Source: Clostridium gelidum
GTDB taxonomy: Bacteria > Bacillota > Clostridia > Clostridiales > Clostridiaceae
Direction of reading: 5' to 3'
DNA: 64,000 nucleotides
NCBI RefSeq assembly: GCF_019977655.1
Contig: NZ_AP024849.1
Coordinates: 815,001 to 879,000, forward strand
The notes under the pieces are model-generated. The model ran no database searches. It was not told where the DNA came from and saw only the letters and a list, made by a program, of their open reading frames with translations. Both the position numbers and the translations under genes were made by a program. Position 1 is the stretch's first letter. Every line of letters starts with the position of its first letter. Positions 38,457 to 48,421 of this stretch are shown here, piece by piece.

Positions 38457-39473
38457 ATGGGATTTTTTGGATCGGGAAAAGATATGGGGATAGATTTAGG
38501 AACTGCAAACACATTAGTATTTGTAAAAGGAAAAGGGATTGTTTTAAGAGAGCCATCTGTTGTTGCGGTTAATACTACAACTAGAAGAACATTAGCAGTC
38601 GGATCAGAGGCAAAACTTATGATAGGTAGAACACCTGGAAATATAGTAGCTATAAGACCACTTAGAGATGGTGTAATAGCAGATTTTGATATAGCTTCAA
38701 CAATGATGAGAAGCTTAATAGAAAAAGTATCAACTAAGAATGCATTTAAAAACCCAAGAATAATAGTATGTTATCCATCAGGTATTACTGAAGTTGAAAA
38801 GAGAGCTATTGAGGAAGCAACAAAGCTTTCAGGAGCTAGAGATGTAATTTTAATGGAAGAACCAATGGCAGCAGCAATTGGAGCAGGGCTTCCAGTAAGT
38901 GAACCTACAGGAAGTATGATAGTGGATATTGGTGGAGGTACTACAGAAGTAGCTGTTATTTCTTTAGGTGGAATAGTAACTAGTATGTCTCTTAGAAAAG
39001 CAGGCGATGAATTAGATCAATCAATAATATCTTATATAAAAAAAGAATTCAACTTAATGGTTGGAGAAAGAACTGCAGAACAAGTTAAAATGGAAATTGG
39101 ATCAGCTTATAGAACCGAAGGTGAAGAAATGGTGATGGATATAAAAGGAAGAGATTTGATTTCAGGTCTTCCAAAGACTGTCGAAATTTCAGAAACTCAA
39201 GTGAGGGAAGCATTAAGAGAGCCTGTATATGCGATTGTTGAGGCTATTAAAATCACATTGGAAAAAACACCACCTGAACTTGCAGCAGATATTATAGAAA
39301 AAGGAATAATGCTTGCTGGTGGTGGAGCTTATCTAAAAGGACTAGATGTACTTATAAATAAAGAAACAAATATGCCTGTACATATTGCGGAGGCACCGCT
39401 TGATTGTGTAGTACTTGGAGCAGGAAAGGCACTAGAAGATTTCGATAAAATTAGTAGAGATCAAAGAGGGTAA
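38457..39473 (+). CDS. mreB: rod-shape actin homologue MreB
   Basis: The 338-aa actin-fold ATPase shows phosphate 1 motif DLGTANTLVFVKGKG, phosphate 2 VDIGGGTTEVAVISLGG, and the C-terminal adenosine motif IMLAGGGAYLKGLD. It forms membrane-associated filaments that guide lateral wall synthesis. It starts 21 bases after radC with GGAAGGGG and is followed by mreC after three bases. Confidence 0.97.
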   Translation: MGFFGSGKDMGIDLGTANTLVFVKGKGIVLREPSVVAVNTTTRRTLAVGSEAKLMIGRTPGNIVAIRPLRDGVIADFDIASTMMRSLIEKVSTKNAFKNPRIIVCYPSGITEVEKRAIEEATKLSGARDVILMEEPMAAAIGAGLPVSEPTGSMIVDIGGGTTEVAVISLGGIVTSMSLRKAGDELDQSIISYIKKEFNLMVGERTAEQVKMEIGSAYRTEGEEMVMDIKGRDLISGLPKTVEISETQVREALREPVYAIVEAIKITLEKTPPELAADIIEKGIMLAGGGAYLKGLDVLINKETNMPVHIAEAPLDCVVLGAGKALEDFDKISRDQRG

Positions 39474-39476
39474 TAT

Positions 39477-40322
39477 ATGAAGCTTCTTAGGAATAAACTG
39501 GCAGTGACTATTATAGTACTGTCAGTTACCTTTTTAGGGTTAATAGTCTATACTGTTAAGAAAGAAAATAAAAGTATTATTGAAAGTGGTGCCGGTAGTG
39601 CTCTAAATCCTGTACAAAGTCTTGTGTATAAAGGGACTAATAAAGTCAAAGAAACTTTAGATTTTTTCTTGAATTTTTCAGAAGTAAAAGAACAAAATAA
39701 AGAATTAATCAATAAAAACCAAGAGCTTGAAAATGAATTAGCAACTTATTCAGATTTAAAAGAAGAAAATGATAGATTAAGAGGCGTATTAAACTTTACA
39801 GAAGAAAGAAACAATTATAATTATATACCATGCGACATTATAGAGTATAGTGGAGGAAATTTTCTAGATGGATATGTAGTTAATAAAGGTAAAAATGATA
39901 ATATTCAAAAAGGTATGATTGTTATATCAGCTCAAGGATTAGTAGGTCAAGTAACAAGTGTAGGAAGCAATTGGAGTATAATTCAATCTTTAATTAATGA
40001 AAATATAGCAGTGAGTGTTATGGTTCAAAGCACTAGAGATACTGGATATATAAAGGGATTTAACGATAGCCAAAATAAAAATTTAGCTAAAGTGTATGAT
40101 CTTCCAATGGATTCGGAAATTAAAGAAGGCGATGTAATTATGACATCTGGAGTAGGGCTGCTTTACCCAAAGGAAATTAGAATTGGAGAAGTAACTTCAG
40201 TTGAAGAAGATAAGGTAAAAGTAATGAAAAGTGCAGTTGTAAAACCATATGTAGATTTTAATAAATTAGAAGAATTATTTATTGTCTCTCCAAAGGATAC
40301 GAGAGAAATTAAATATAATTAG
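39477..40322 (+). CDS. mreC: rod-shape protein MreC
   Basis: The 281-aa protein has a short cytoplasmic N-terminus, one membrane helix (about 8-25), a periplasmic-side coiled coil (about 65-105, EQNKELINKNQELENELATY) and the C-terminal beta-barrel pair (GQVTSVGSNWSIIQSLIN, VIMTSGVGLLYPKEIRIG). It links MreB with PBP2 and RodA outside the membrane. It is closely packed between mreB and mreD. Confidence 0.95.
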   Translation: MKLLRNKLAVTIIVLSVTFLGLIVYTVKKENKSIIESGAGSALNPVQSLVYKGTNKVKETLDFFLNFSEVKEQNKELINKNQELENELATYSDLKEENDRLRGVLNFTEERNNYNYIPCDIIEYSGGNFLDGYVVNKGKNDNIQKGMIVISAQGLVGQVTSVGSNWSIIQSLINENIAVSVMVQSTRDTGYIKGFNDSQNKNLAKVYDLPMDSEIKEGDVIMTSGVGLLYPKEIRIGEVTSVEEDKVKVMKSAVVKPYVDFNKLEELFIVSPKDTREIKYN

Positions 40323-40332
40323 GGGTTCGTAG

Positions 40333-40824
40333 ATGGAAAGATTAATTATTATTTTAGTATCTATAGGTTTAGTTATATTAGACAATTCATTGATCCCATT
40401 TTTTTCTATAAAAGGGGCATATCCTAGTCTGTTATTTACATTTGCTATTGCTTATTCAATAATAAATGGAAAAGAAAAGGCTACATTTATAGGTGTTGTA
40501 AGTGGAATACTCCAAGATGTTTTCTTTTTTCATGGATTCGGAGTAAATTCTTTATTGAATTTATTAGTATGTCTTTTAGCAAGCTTTATTGGAGAAGGAA
40601 TAGTAAAAAATAAGAGATTAATACCTGTAGTTTCAATTTTTTGTATTACAATGATAAAATATATAGGAGTATATTTTATATTTTATTTGCTGAATATTGA
40701 CATACAGTTTTCAAAAAGTATTATTATGGCCGCATATAATGGAGTAGCAATGTTCTTTGTATATAAGTTAGTAATGAATGTTTATGATGATGAATATTCA
40801 AAACAAAGGTGGAGGTTTAAATGA
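40333..40824 (+). CDS. mreD: rod-shape protein MreD
   Basis: The 163-aa integral membrane protein has about five or six hydrophobic segments and the family segment YSIINGKEKATFIGVVSGIL followed by QDVFFFHGFG. It is part of the elongasome. Its stop overlaps the mrdA start (ATGA), so the two are translationally coupled. Confidence 0.9.
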   Translation: MERLIIILVSIGLVILDNSLIPFFSIKGAYPSLLFTFAIAYSIINGKEKATFIGVVSGILQDVFFFHGFGVNSLLNLLVCLLASFIGEGIVKNKRLIPVVSIFCITMIKYIGVYFIFYLLNIDIQFSKSIIMAAYNGVAMFFVYKLVMNVYDDEYSKQRWRFK

Positions 40825-43733
40825 TAGTAAATAAACCAACAGATAAAAAGAAAAAGAAAACTTCCAGATATACGGTTTTGTGCATTATTATGGGGCTTAT
40901 ATTTGGAAGCATTATTTTAAGATTATTGTATGTTCAAGTATTTAGTTACGAAGAATATAAGGAAAGAGCAAATGTTACATCAACAAGGTTTGTAGCAGAT
41001 AAAGCTCCACGAGGAAAGATATATGATCAAAAAGGAAATATTTTAGCAACTAATAAACAAACATATACAATTACATATACTAAAACAGATAATTCAGATA
41101 AGCAATTTTATACAACAATGAAAGAACTTTTTAAAATATTAGACGAAAATAAAGAGACTATTCAAGATACATTACCATTAAAAATAGATAGTGATAATGG
41201 GATATATTTTGAATATAAAAGTAATGATAAAGAATCTCAAAATCATGAAGATTTGAGATTTAAAAAAGATAGAGGTATAAGTGATACTTTAAAAAATAAA
41301 AATAAAAAATTAAAAGATGTTGAAGCATTATCCGATGAACAAAATGCACAATTAGATCAAGATCTTTTAAAGATGACACCAGAAGATTCATTTTATGCTC
41401 TAGTTAGATCTTATAATTTAATTGAACTTGTAGATTCAGACTATAAGACAAAAGCTAAAAGCAATATATATTCTGAAATGACAGATGAAGAATTGACTAA
41501 TATAATTTTAAATGCAGGATATACTTTAAATGACATTAGAAAATTTATGGTTATAAAAGACTCTATAAAAATGCAAAGTTTTAAAGGAGATAAAGTAGCA
41601 ACCATTGCAGGAAATATTAAAAGAGATACAGCTTTTATAGTGTATCAAAAAAAATATGATTTATCAGGAATAGATGTTAGCTTAGCACCAATAAGATATT
41701 ATCCATTTGATAATTTGGCATCTTCAGTGTTAGGTTATGTATCTTCAATTAATGAAACTCAAAAGGAAGGATATGAACTTAAGGGATATGATGTTTCATC
41801 TGACTTAATTGGTACGTCTGGTATAGAATCTGCTTTTGAAGAACAATTAAAGGGAGTAAAGGGTGGAACAACCATTAAAGTTAATTCACAAGGTACAAAG
41901 ACTCAAGACTTATTTAGCCTTCAATCTTATCCTGGAAAGGATGTACATCTTACAATAGACAGTGATATTCAATATGCAGCAGAAAAAGGATTGACTGATG
42001 CAATGGAGAATTTACAAAAGAATGTACCAGATAATGATGTGAATGATGGAAGTAAATTTCCAAATGCAACAAGAGGAGCGATAGTTGCAGTTGAGGTTAA
42101 AACAGGAAGAATTTTATCATTAGTAAGTTATCCTAATGTTAATCCTAATGTATTTGCAGTTCCAGGACAATTAACATCAGAGGAGAACAAACAATATTTT
42201 AATCCTGACTACGAGACATTTGGAAAACAATTAATACAAAAAATGGGTTTAAGAAAAAATGTTGATGAGCTATTTCCAATAGGAAGTGATGGATATAGAA
42301 CAGATAAATATGATTTGTATCCAAGATCAATTTATAATTATGCTACTACGTCATTAATTCAACCAGGGTCTACATTTAAGCCTGTTACAGCTGTTGCAGG
42401 TTTAGAATCTGGTGTAATAAGCCCTAATACAATTATAAATGATACAGGTAAATTTAATATACATCCAGAAACTTTTGGTAAAAGTTTTAATCCATCAGGA
42501 CTAGAAGATGCAATGGGACCAATAAATTTAACTACAGCTATAGGACAATCAATTAACTATTACTTCTATGAAACAGCATATAGAATGTATATGCAAGGGT
42601 TAGAGCAAGGAAAAAGTAAAATTGAGGCTTTAGATTCTATTGCAAAATATGCTTGGCAATTTGGTTTAGGTGTTGATCCTAATGATCCTAGTAGCAAGCA
42701 AAAAGAGACAACAGGAATAGAAATAGGAGAAAAATTTGGGCAAACATATAACTTTGCATCGTGGAAAGAAAGTCAAATAACATATGCTAAATTTACCTTA
42801 CGTGATGCATTAGAAAATGGAGAGTATGCTGGAAAAACTTTCATAAAATTTGATTATGGTTTTTCGGATGATGATAATGACCAAGTTAAAAATTCAAAAC
42901 AAGCTATAAAGGATAAAGTTATAGAAAAGTTAAAAAAGGTTGGTACTGCTGATGAAAAAATAATGTTGACCCAGCATGATGAATTTGCAAAGGATGTTAT
43001 GAAGGATGTTATAAATATAATGGAACATTCTGAAAAATATAAGAGCAGAATAGCAGAAATTGAACAATCAGGAAAAAAAGTTGATTTAAATAATCAAGCT
43101 AAAACTATAGCGGAAGCTATAGCTCAATTTACAATTAATGATAAACCTGGAGAAATAAGAACGCCAGGTGAAATTGTTAATGCATCAATAGGTCAAGGTA
43201 TGGATAGCTTTACTCCAATGCAGTTAGCATCATATATTTCCACCCTTGCTAATGGTGGAACAAGGTATAAACTTCATTTGGTTGACAAGATTACTGATAA
43301 TGATGGCAATATAGTACAAGAATTCAAACCAGAAGTATTAAATACAGTATCAATGTCAAAGAGTACTCAAGATGCAGTTAAAGAAGGTATGAAAAAAGTT
43401 AACAATAGTGTAGAGGGTACAGCAGCAACAGCATTTATTGGATTTCCAATACAAACAGCTGGTAAAACTGGTACAGCCGATTATGCAAAGGATCAAAGGG
43501 AAAATGGAAGAAAACCTTATGCAACATATGTAGGTTATGCTCCAGCAGATGATCCGCAAATAGCTGTAGTTGCAGTAGTATTTGATGGAGGACATGGAGG
43601 TAATATTGCATCAGCAGTTAGGGCAGTTTATGAAGCATATTTTAAGGATGAATTATTAAAGACTTCAAATTACGCTTCAACATCAGAGTCTTTTAAGAAG
43701 TATGTTGTTGATAATCCAAATCATAAAAATTAA
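40821..43733 (+). CDS. mrdA: penicillin-binding protein 2 (class B transpeptidase)
   Basis: The 970-aa protein has an N-terminal membrane helix (about 20-38), a PBP dimerisation region (APRGKIYDQKGNILATN onward) and a transpeptidase domain. The SxxK serine is in PGSTFKP (about 517), SxN in GQSINYYF (about 577), and KTG in AGKTGTADYAK (about 880). It crosslinks side-wall peptidoglycan with MreC and RodA. It is larger than most PBP2 proteins because of charged insertions around 110-240 and 680-760. After the TAA the same frame continues for 24 Ser/Thr/Asn-rich codons to a TGA at 43808, like an ancestral tail cut by a new stop. Confidence 0.95.
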   Translation: MIVNKPTDKKKKKTSRYTVLCIIMGLIFGSIILRLLYVQVFSYEEYKERANVTSTRFVADKAPRGKIYDQKGNILATNKQTYTITYTKTDNSDKQFYTTMKELFKILDENKETIQDTLPLKIDSDNGIYFEYKSNDKESQNHEDLRFKKDRGISDTLKNKNKKLKDVEALSDEQNAQLDQDLLKMTPEDSFYALVRSYNLIELVDSDYKTKAKSNIYSEMTDEELTNIILNAGYTLNDIRKFMVIKDSIKMQSFKGDKVATIAGNIKRDTAFIVYQKKYDLSGIDVSLAPIRYYPFDNLASSVLGYVSSINETQKEGYELKGYDVSSDLIGTSGIESAFEEQLKGVKGGTTIKVNSQGTKTQDLFSLQSYPGKDVHLTIDSDIQYAAEKGLTDAMENLQKNVPDNDVNDGSKFPNATRGAIVAVEVKTGRILSLVSYPNVNPNVFAVPGQLTSEENKQYFNPDYETFGKQLIQKMGLRKNVDELFPIGSDGYRTDKYDLYPRSIYNYATTSLIQPGSTFKPVTAVAGLESGVISPNTIINDTGKFNIHPETFGKSFNPSGLEDAMGPINLTTAIGQSINYYFYETAYRMYMQGLEQGKSKIEALDSIAKYAWQFGLGVDPNDPSSKQKETTGIEIGEKFGQTYNFASWKESQITYAKFTLRDALENGEYAGKTFIKFDYGFSDDDNDQVKNSKQAIKDKVIEKLKKVGTADEKIMLTQHDEFAKDVMKDVINIMEHSEKYKSRIAEIEQSGKKVDLNNQAKTIAEAIAQFTINDKPGEIRTPGEIVNASIGQGMDSFTPMQLASYISTLANGGTRYKLHLVDKITDNDGNIVQEFKPEVLNTVSMSKSTQDAVKEGMKKVNNSVEGTAATAFIGFPIQTAGKTGTADYAKDQRENGRKPYATYVGYAPADDPQIAVVAVVFDGGHGGNIASAVRAVYEAYFKDELLKTSNYASTSESFKKYVVDNPNHKN

Positions 43734-43843
43734 AGTGCTTCACAAGTAAGTATTAGTAATACACAGAATACAAAAGTAGGTAACAACACAATGGGTGCTA
43801 CAGATTGAATTAGTAACAATAAAGAAGTATTCTAAATGTCTCT

Positions 43844-43889
43844 ATAGGTATACCGTAATGAAGGTTGTATACCTATTGGGATATTTTTT
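43844..43889 (+). terminator. terminator of the maf-mre-mrdA operon
   Basis: ATAGGTATAC (43844-43853) pairs with GTATACCTAT (43867-43876), followed by TTTTTT. Confidence 0.8.
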
Positions 43890-44018
43890 GTTATGATAAA
43901 ATATTTAAAAATATAAGCTATAATTGATAGTATATAAAAATTTAATTTACGCATATGAAAGAAAATATATTAGCAGACTTACGTGATATTATTTGAATAT
44001 GCATTATTGGAGGTACAA

Positions 44019-44699
44019 ATGAAATATGAGAATATTTTAAAAGGAAAATTTATATCAAGACCGAATAGATTTATTGCGCATGTTGAGATTAATGGTAAAA
44101 TGGAAATTTGCCATGTTAAGAATACAGGAAGATGCAAAGAATTATTAACTCCAGGTGCAATAGTATTTGTGGAGGAAAATAATAATCCAAAGAGAAAAAC
44201 TAGATTTTCACTTATAGGTGTTATAAAGGGAGAAAGAATGATTAACATGGATTCACAAGTGACTAATAAAGTTATTCATGAGTGGATATTAAAGGGTAAT
44301 CTGATTACAGACGTCACTTTGATAAAACCAGAGAGTAAATATAATAATTCTAGATTTGATTTTTATATTGAAACAAAAAACAGAAAGATTTTCATAGAAG
44401 TAAAAGGTGTTACATTAGAAAGTGAAGGAATTGTAAAGTTTCCAGATGCACCTACAGAAAGAGGAGTTAAGCATGTTAAAGAACTTTGTGATTGTATAAA
44501 AGATGGATATGAGGCTTATATAATATTTGTAATACAAATGAAGGATGTATTACATTTTGAACCTAATGTAGAAATGCATAAAGAATTTGCAGAAGCATTG
44601 AAAAAAGCTGAGAAAAATGGTGTTAATATACTTGCAGTTGATTGTGAAGTTAAAGAAGATAGTATTAATATAAGAGATTATGTTAAGGTTGTCATATAA
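44019..44699 (+). CDS. sfsA: SfsA family protein (sugar fermentation stimulation homologue)
   Basis: The start is ATG 44019, four bases after GGAGGT; a longer upstream frame has no site. The 226-aa protein matches SfsA in length and motifs: GKFISRPNRFIAHVEINGK, HVKNTGRCKELLTPGA, SRFDFYIE, IFIEVKGVTLESEGIVKFPD and APTERGVKHVKEL. The N-terminal OB-like and C-terminal PD-(D/E)XK-like folds suggest a nucleic-acid enzyme or regulator; its biological role is not settled. It is a single gene between the mre and min operons. Confidence 0.93.
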   Translation: MKYENILKGKFISRPNRFIAHVEINGKMEICHVKNTGRCKELLTPGAIVFVEENNNPKRKTRFSLIGVIKGERMINMDSQVTNKVIHEWILKGNLITDVTLIKPESKYNNSRFDFYIETKNRKIFIEVKGVTLESEGIVKFPDAPTERGVKHVKELCDCIKDGYEAYIIFVIQMKDVLHFEPNVEMHKEFAEALKKAEKNGVNILAVDCEVKEDSINIRDYVKVVI

Positions 44700-44949
44700 T
44701 GCACATTAAAAAAATAATAAGTAAGTATAGTTTCTTATTCTTAAATGTTAAAACAAGGAAGATAGTATTAGAACAAATGGACATGAGATGAAATTATAGA
44801 AATTTAGGTTATATGTATTTTTATAAAAATTAATTGAAAATATTGAAAGATATATACAAAAATAGTTGTTATAATGATATAATCTTAAATAGGTTGACAT
44901 TTTCAAAACAAATATTATTTTAACGGGTAAGATTCATTGGAGGAAATGA

Positions 44950-45609
44950 ATGTATAATAATGATGGTATTTTAATAAAAGGGAATAGAGATGGAATAAAT
45001 ACAACTATTTATATGAATAAGTTTGCTTGTTTTGAAGATATGCTTAAAATGTTATTAAAAAAACTTTCTAAAGGAAAGCATTTTTATAAAGGAACAACGC
45101 TAATTCTAAAATTAGATTTAAATTTGATTAATAAGAAAGAACTTGAAATTATTAAGAATGCTTTGTTAACTGAAATACAAATAAAGGATATCGTATTAGA
45201 AGATATAGAGAAAGAAGTTGAAAAGGTACAGGAAAAAGAGACTAGAGTATTTTCGGGTGTATACGAAGGGAAAACTAAGTTTATAAGAAAAACAATTAGA
45301 GGTGGACAATCTATAAGTTACCAAGGTAACATAGTTATAATTGGTGATATAAATAGTGGGGCAGAAATATATGCAGATGGAAATGTAATTGTTTTAGGAG
45401 TTATAAAAGGTAAAGTAAGTGCAGGAACCAATGGAAATACGAAAGCAGTAATTGTTGCATTTTTATTGCAACCAGAAATTTTAAAAATTGCGAATGTGTT
45501 TGCAATGTCTCCGGATGATGTTGAAAAACCAACTTATCCTGAACTTGCAAGAATTAAGGACGGAGCAATAATAGTTGAACCGTATTTACCAAAGAAATAT
45601 ATATATTAG
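44950..45609 (+). CDS. minC: septum-site determining protein MinC
   Basis: The 219-aa protein has an N-terminal FtsZ-antagonising domain and a C-terminal beta-helix of the MinC type (TIRGGQSISYQGNIVIIGDI, then NSGAEIYADGNVIVLGVIKG). It blocks FtsZ ring formation away from midcell and binds MinD. GGAGGAAATGA sits before the ATG. It is first in the minCDE operon, with minD 20 bases downstream. Confidence 0.95.
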   Translation: MYNNDGILIKGNRDGINTTIYMNKFACFEDMLKMLLKKLSKGKHFYKGTTLILKLDLNLINKKELEIIKNALLTEIQIKDIVLEDIEKEVEKVQEKETRVFSGVYEGKTKFIRKTIRGGQSISYQGNIVIIGDINSGAEIYADGNVIVLGVIKGKVSAGTNGNTKAVIVAFLLQPEILKIANVFAMSPDDVEKPTYPELARIKDGAIIVEPYLPKKYIY

Positions 45610-45629
45610 AGTGTTGGAGGGATTTGTAA

Positions 45630-46430
45630 ATGGGAGTATCTATTGTAATTACTTCAGGTAAAGGTGGAGTTGGTAAAACAACAACAACAGCAAATATAGG
45701 AACTGCATTAGCATCACTTGGTAAGAGAGTAGTTGTTATAGATGGTGATACAGGACTTAGAAATTTAGATGTATTATTAGGATTAGAAAATAGAATAGTA
45801 TATACAATAATAGATGTTATAGAAGGAAGATGTAGGTTAAAGCAAGGGCTTATAAAAGATAAAAGATTTCCTAATTTATGTTTATTACCTACTGCACAAA
45901 CAAAAGATAAAGATGATATAAGTGCACAAGATATGCTTAAAATAGTAAATGAATTAAAGGAAGAATTTGATTATGTATTAATAGATTCACCAGCAGGTAT
46001 TGAACAAGGATTTGAAAATGCAGTTATAGGTGCAGAAAGAGCAATTATAGTTGTAAATCCTGAAATCACATCTGTTAGAGATGCAGATAGAGTCATCGGA
46101 AAACTTGATTCAAAGGGATTAGAAGATCATGCAGTAATTATAAACAGATTAAATTACGAAATGACTAAAAATGGAGATATGCTGGATGTAAGTGATATTA
46201 TAGAAACTCTTTCAATAGAATTATTAGGAGTTGTACCAGATGACAAGAATGTAACAGTTTCAACTAATAGAGGAGAACCTATCGTATTAGTTGAAAATGC
46301 TTATGCAGGACAAGCATTTAAAAATATTGCAAGACGAATTATAGGAGAAGAAGTTCCTTTTATGAATTTAAATATAGATGATAATCAAGGTTTTTTTGGA
46401 TCCTTAAAAAAGTTATTTAAGCGTAATTAA
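45630..46430 (+). CDS. minD: septum-site determining ATPase MinD
   Basis: The 266-aa deviant Walker ATPase has SGKGGVGKTTTTANIGTAL near the N-terminus, VIDGDTGLRNLDVLLGLENR, and VLIDSPAGIEQGF. The C-terminus (GSLKKLFKRN) is an amphipathic membrane-targeting helix. It recruits MinC to the membrane. It is preceded by GGAGGGA and followed by minE after 14 bases. Confidence 0.98.
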   Translation: MGVSIVITSGKGGVGKTTTTANIGTALASLGKRVVVIDGDTGLRNLDVLLGLENRIVYTIIDVIEGRCRLKQGLIKDKRFPNLCLLPTAQTKDKDDISAQDMLKIVNELKEEFDYVLIDSPAGIEQGFENAVIGAERAIIVVNPEITSVRDADRVIGKLDSKGLEDHAVIINRLNYEMTKNGDMLDVSDIIETLSIELLGVVPDDKNVTVSTNRGEPIVLVENAYAGQAFKNIARRIIGEEVPFMNLNIDDNQGFFGSLKKLFKRN

Positions 46431-46444
46431 GGGAGGACGGAGAG

Positions 46445-46714
46445 ATGGGTTTTTTTAAGAATTTAAGTAATAAACCAACGCCTAAAGAAGTTGCGAAAGA
46501 TAGATTAAGATTGATTCTTATACATGACAGAGGAGATATTGCTCCGGAAGTTATAGAGAAGATAAGAGAAGAAATATTGGAAGTAATTTCTAAATACATT
46601 GATATACAAGTAGAAGATGTAGAAATATCAGTAAACAAAAGTGATGACGATGAAGGCGAAAATACTTCTGCATTGATAGCTAATATTCCTATTAAAGGAA
46701 TAAGAGGACGATAA
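46445..46714 (+). CDS. minE: cell-division topological specificity factor MinE
   Basis: The 89-aa protein starts with the membrane/MinD-contact segment (MGFFKNLSNKPTPKEVAKDR) and has the contact strand RLRLILIHDRGDIAP. It stimulates MinD ATPase to give oscillation or polar restriction. A minE in a spore-forming clostridium implies E. coli-like Min dynamics in place of the DivIVA-only system of Bacillus. Confidence 0.95.
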   Translation: MGFFKNLSNKPTPKEVAKDRLRLILIHDRGDIAPEVIEKIREEILEVISKYIDIQVEDVEISVNKSDDDEGENTSALIANIPIKGIRGR

Positions 46715-47094
46715 AATAAAGATTGTTTAATATATAAGGTTAATGCACATAAAAGAGATTAGCTAATAATAAAGTGAAATATAAGAGATATTTGTTTTAA
46801 AAAATTAGAAAGATTAATTTTTTAAAACAAGCATCTCTTATATTTTTATTTTTTTAGAGAAATATATACACATATAAAAAAACACGCACCTATAAAAAGA
46901 GTGAGAAGCACAACCAAGAACTTAAAATCCAGATAATATATAAAAAAAGGCTATAGATAGTAGCTATAAATTATTACAAAATTATTATGTTTTATCATAT
47001 CAATATAATTATTATGGAGAATGAAGTAATAATAATGTATAATTAAAAGTAATTGAAAGTTATATAAAAGCACAATTAAATAGGAGGTGAAGTA
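46715..47094. other. min-rodA intergenic region
   Basis: It contains the terminator at 46779-46855 and otherwise AT-rich DNA with no ORF. TAATGCACAT at 46741 loosely resembles a repeat end. Confidence 0.4.
46779..46855 (+). terminator. terminator of the minCDE operon
   Basis: A 28-base arm (46779-46806, beginning ATATAAGAGATATTTG) pairs almost perfectly with 46816-46843, followed by TTTTATTTTTTT. Confidence 0.9.
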
Positions 47095-48225
47095 GTGTTT
47101 AAGCGATTTAAATTAGATGTAAGATTAATTAAAGAAATTGATAAAACTTTGTTAATTTCTTTAATTCTTTTAATTTTGTATGGTATATTAAATGTATATT
47201 TATGTACAAAAGCACAATATGGTTTGTTTTTTGTTAAATCCCAAGTGATTTGGTTTGCATTATCTATGTTGGCATTGTATATTTTTATGGCAGTTGATTA
47301 TACAACAATATTTAATTATGTTCCTATTTTTTATTGGGGTTCAGTTATTCTTCTTTTATTAGCAATGGTTCCGGGAATTGGTGTAGTGGTTAATGGTGCA
47401 AGAGGATGGATTAGAGTTGGAGGATTTGGATTTCAGCCAGCAGAGATTGCTAAGCTTGGGATAATATTAATGATTGCAAAAAGGCTAGATGAAATGGAAG
47501 GAAAAATAAATGAAGTAAAGAACTTTTTTATATTAGTTTTTTATGCAGCGGTACCAGTTCTTATTATTGTTAGACAACCTGATATGGGAATGAGTATGGT
47601 TTGCTTTTTTATAGTTCTTGGAATTTTCTATACAATGGGATTAGATATTAGAATTATTGGTGGAGGATTAATGTCATTAGTTCTTGCTATAATAATTGTT
47701 TGGAATTCAGGATTTATACAATTATATCAAAAAGAAAGATTCACAGGATTTTTAAATCCTGAAGTTGATAGTGCGAATACTTATCAATTAAAACAATCTT
47801 TAATTGGAATAGGTTCAGGAGGAATACTTGGAAGTAGACCATCATTTAGTATAGATGGAAGTTCAAGTTATTCAGCACAAAATGTGCCAGAACCACAAAC
47901 AGATTTTATTTTTGCTGCAATAGCAGATCAGTACGGTTTTTTAGGGGCTATTGTATTGTTAACTTTATATGGATTCTTAATTTATAAAATGATTTCAATA
48001 GCGCGAACTTCAAAAGATATATTTGGTTCAGTTATATGTGTCGGAATAGTTTCATATTTCTTGTTTGCTATATTTCAAAATATAGGTATGACAATAGGAT
48101 TGATGCCAATTACAGGAATAACATTACCACTTATAAGTTGTGGAGGTAGTTCACTACTTACAACCGTAATTTCAGTAGGTCTCGTGATAAATGTAGGAAT
48201 GAGAAGGAAAAAGATATTTTTTTAA
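47095..48225 (+). CDS. rodA: SEDS peptidoglycan polymerase RodA
   Basis: The 376-aa polytopic protein begins with GTG at 47095 after a strong AGGAGGTGA. It has about ten membrane segments and SEDS landmarks: VNGARGWIRVGGFGFQPAEI, the KLGIILMIAKRLDE segment with the catalytic-region Asp, VPEPQTDFIFAAIADQYGF, and LPLISCGGSSLLTT. SEDS proteins polymerise glycan strands from lipid II with a class B PBP. Adjacency to min genes rather than ftsZ, and the mrdA gene nearby, favour RodA over FtsW or SpoVE. Confidence 0.9.
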   Translation: MFKRFKLDVRLIKEIDKTLLISLILLILYGILNVYLCTKAQYGLFFVKSQVIWFALSMLALYIFMAVDYTTIFNYVPIFYWGSVILLLLAMVPGIGVVVNGARGWIRVGGFGFQPAEIAKLGIILMIAKRLDEMEGKINEVKNFFILVFYAAVPVLIIVRQPDMGMSMVCFFIVLGIFYTMGLDIRIIGGGLMSLVLAIIIVWNSGFIQLYQKERFTGFLNPEVDSANTYQLKQSLIGIGSGGILGSRPSFSIDGSSSYSAQNVPEPQTDFIFAAIADQYGFLGAIVLLTLYGFLIYKMISIARTSKDIFGSVICVGIVSYFLFAIFQNIGMTIGLMPITGITLPLISCGGSSLLTTVISVGLVINVGMRRKKIFF

Positions 48226-48246
48226 TATATTAAGAAATTTATATGT

Positions 48247-48350
48247 ATTAGGCATAATCAAAAAAAGGATTGATAATTTATCCGCAAGACTATCAAAACT
48301 GCAAGACATAAGTTTTAGAGTTTTTTGCATAATTATCAATTCTATTTTTG
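48247..48350. repeat. repeat end plus hairpin downstream of rodA
   Basis: TTAGGCATAATCAAAAAAA at 48247 matches the left end of the foldback family. ATTGATAATT (48269-48278) is mirrored by AATTATCAAT (48331-48340), followed by TCTATTTTTG, and can act as the rodA terminator. Confidence 0.5.
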
Positions 48351-48421
48351 TTTCTATTTATTCTCATAATTTTCCTTTCTATTTAATATAATTTAATGAT
48401 GATAAATTTAAGGAGTGTATT

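Noticed and set aside
44834..44920. TTGAAA, TATAAT and TTGACA boxes upstream of minC
   Set aside because: None of the pairs has acceptable 16-18-base spacing, so no promoter is called despite attractive single boxes.
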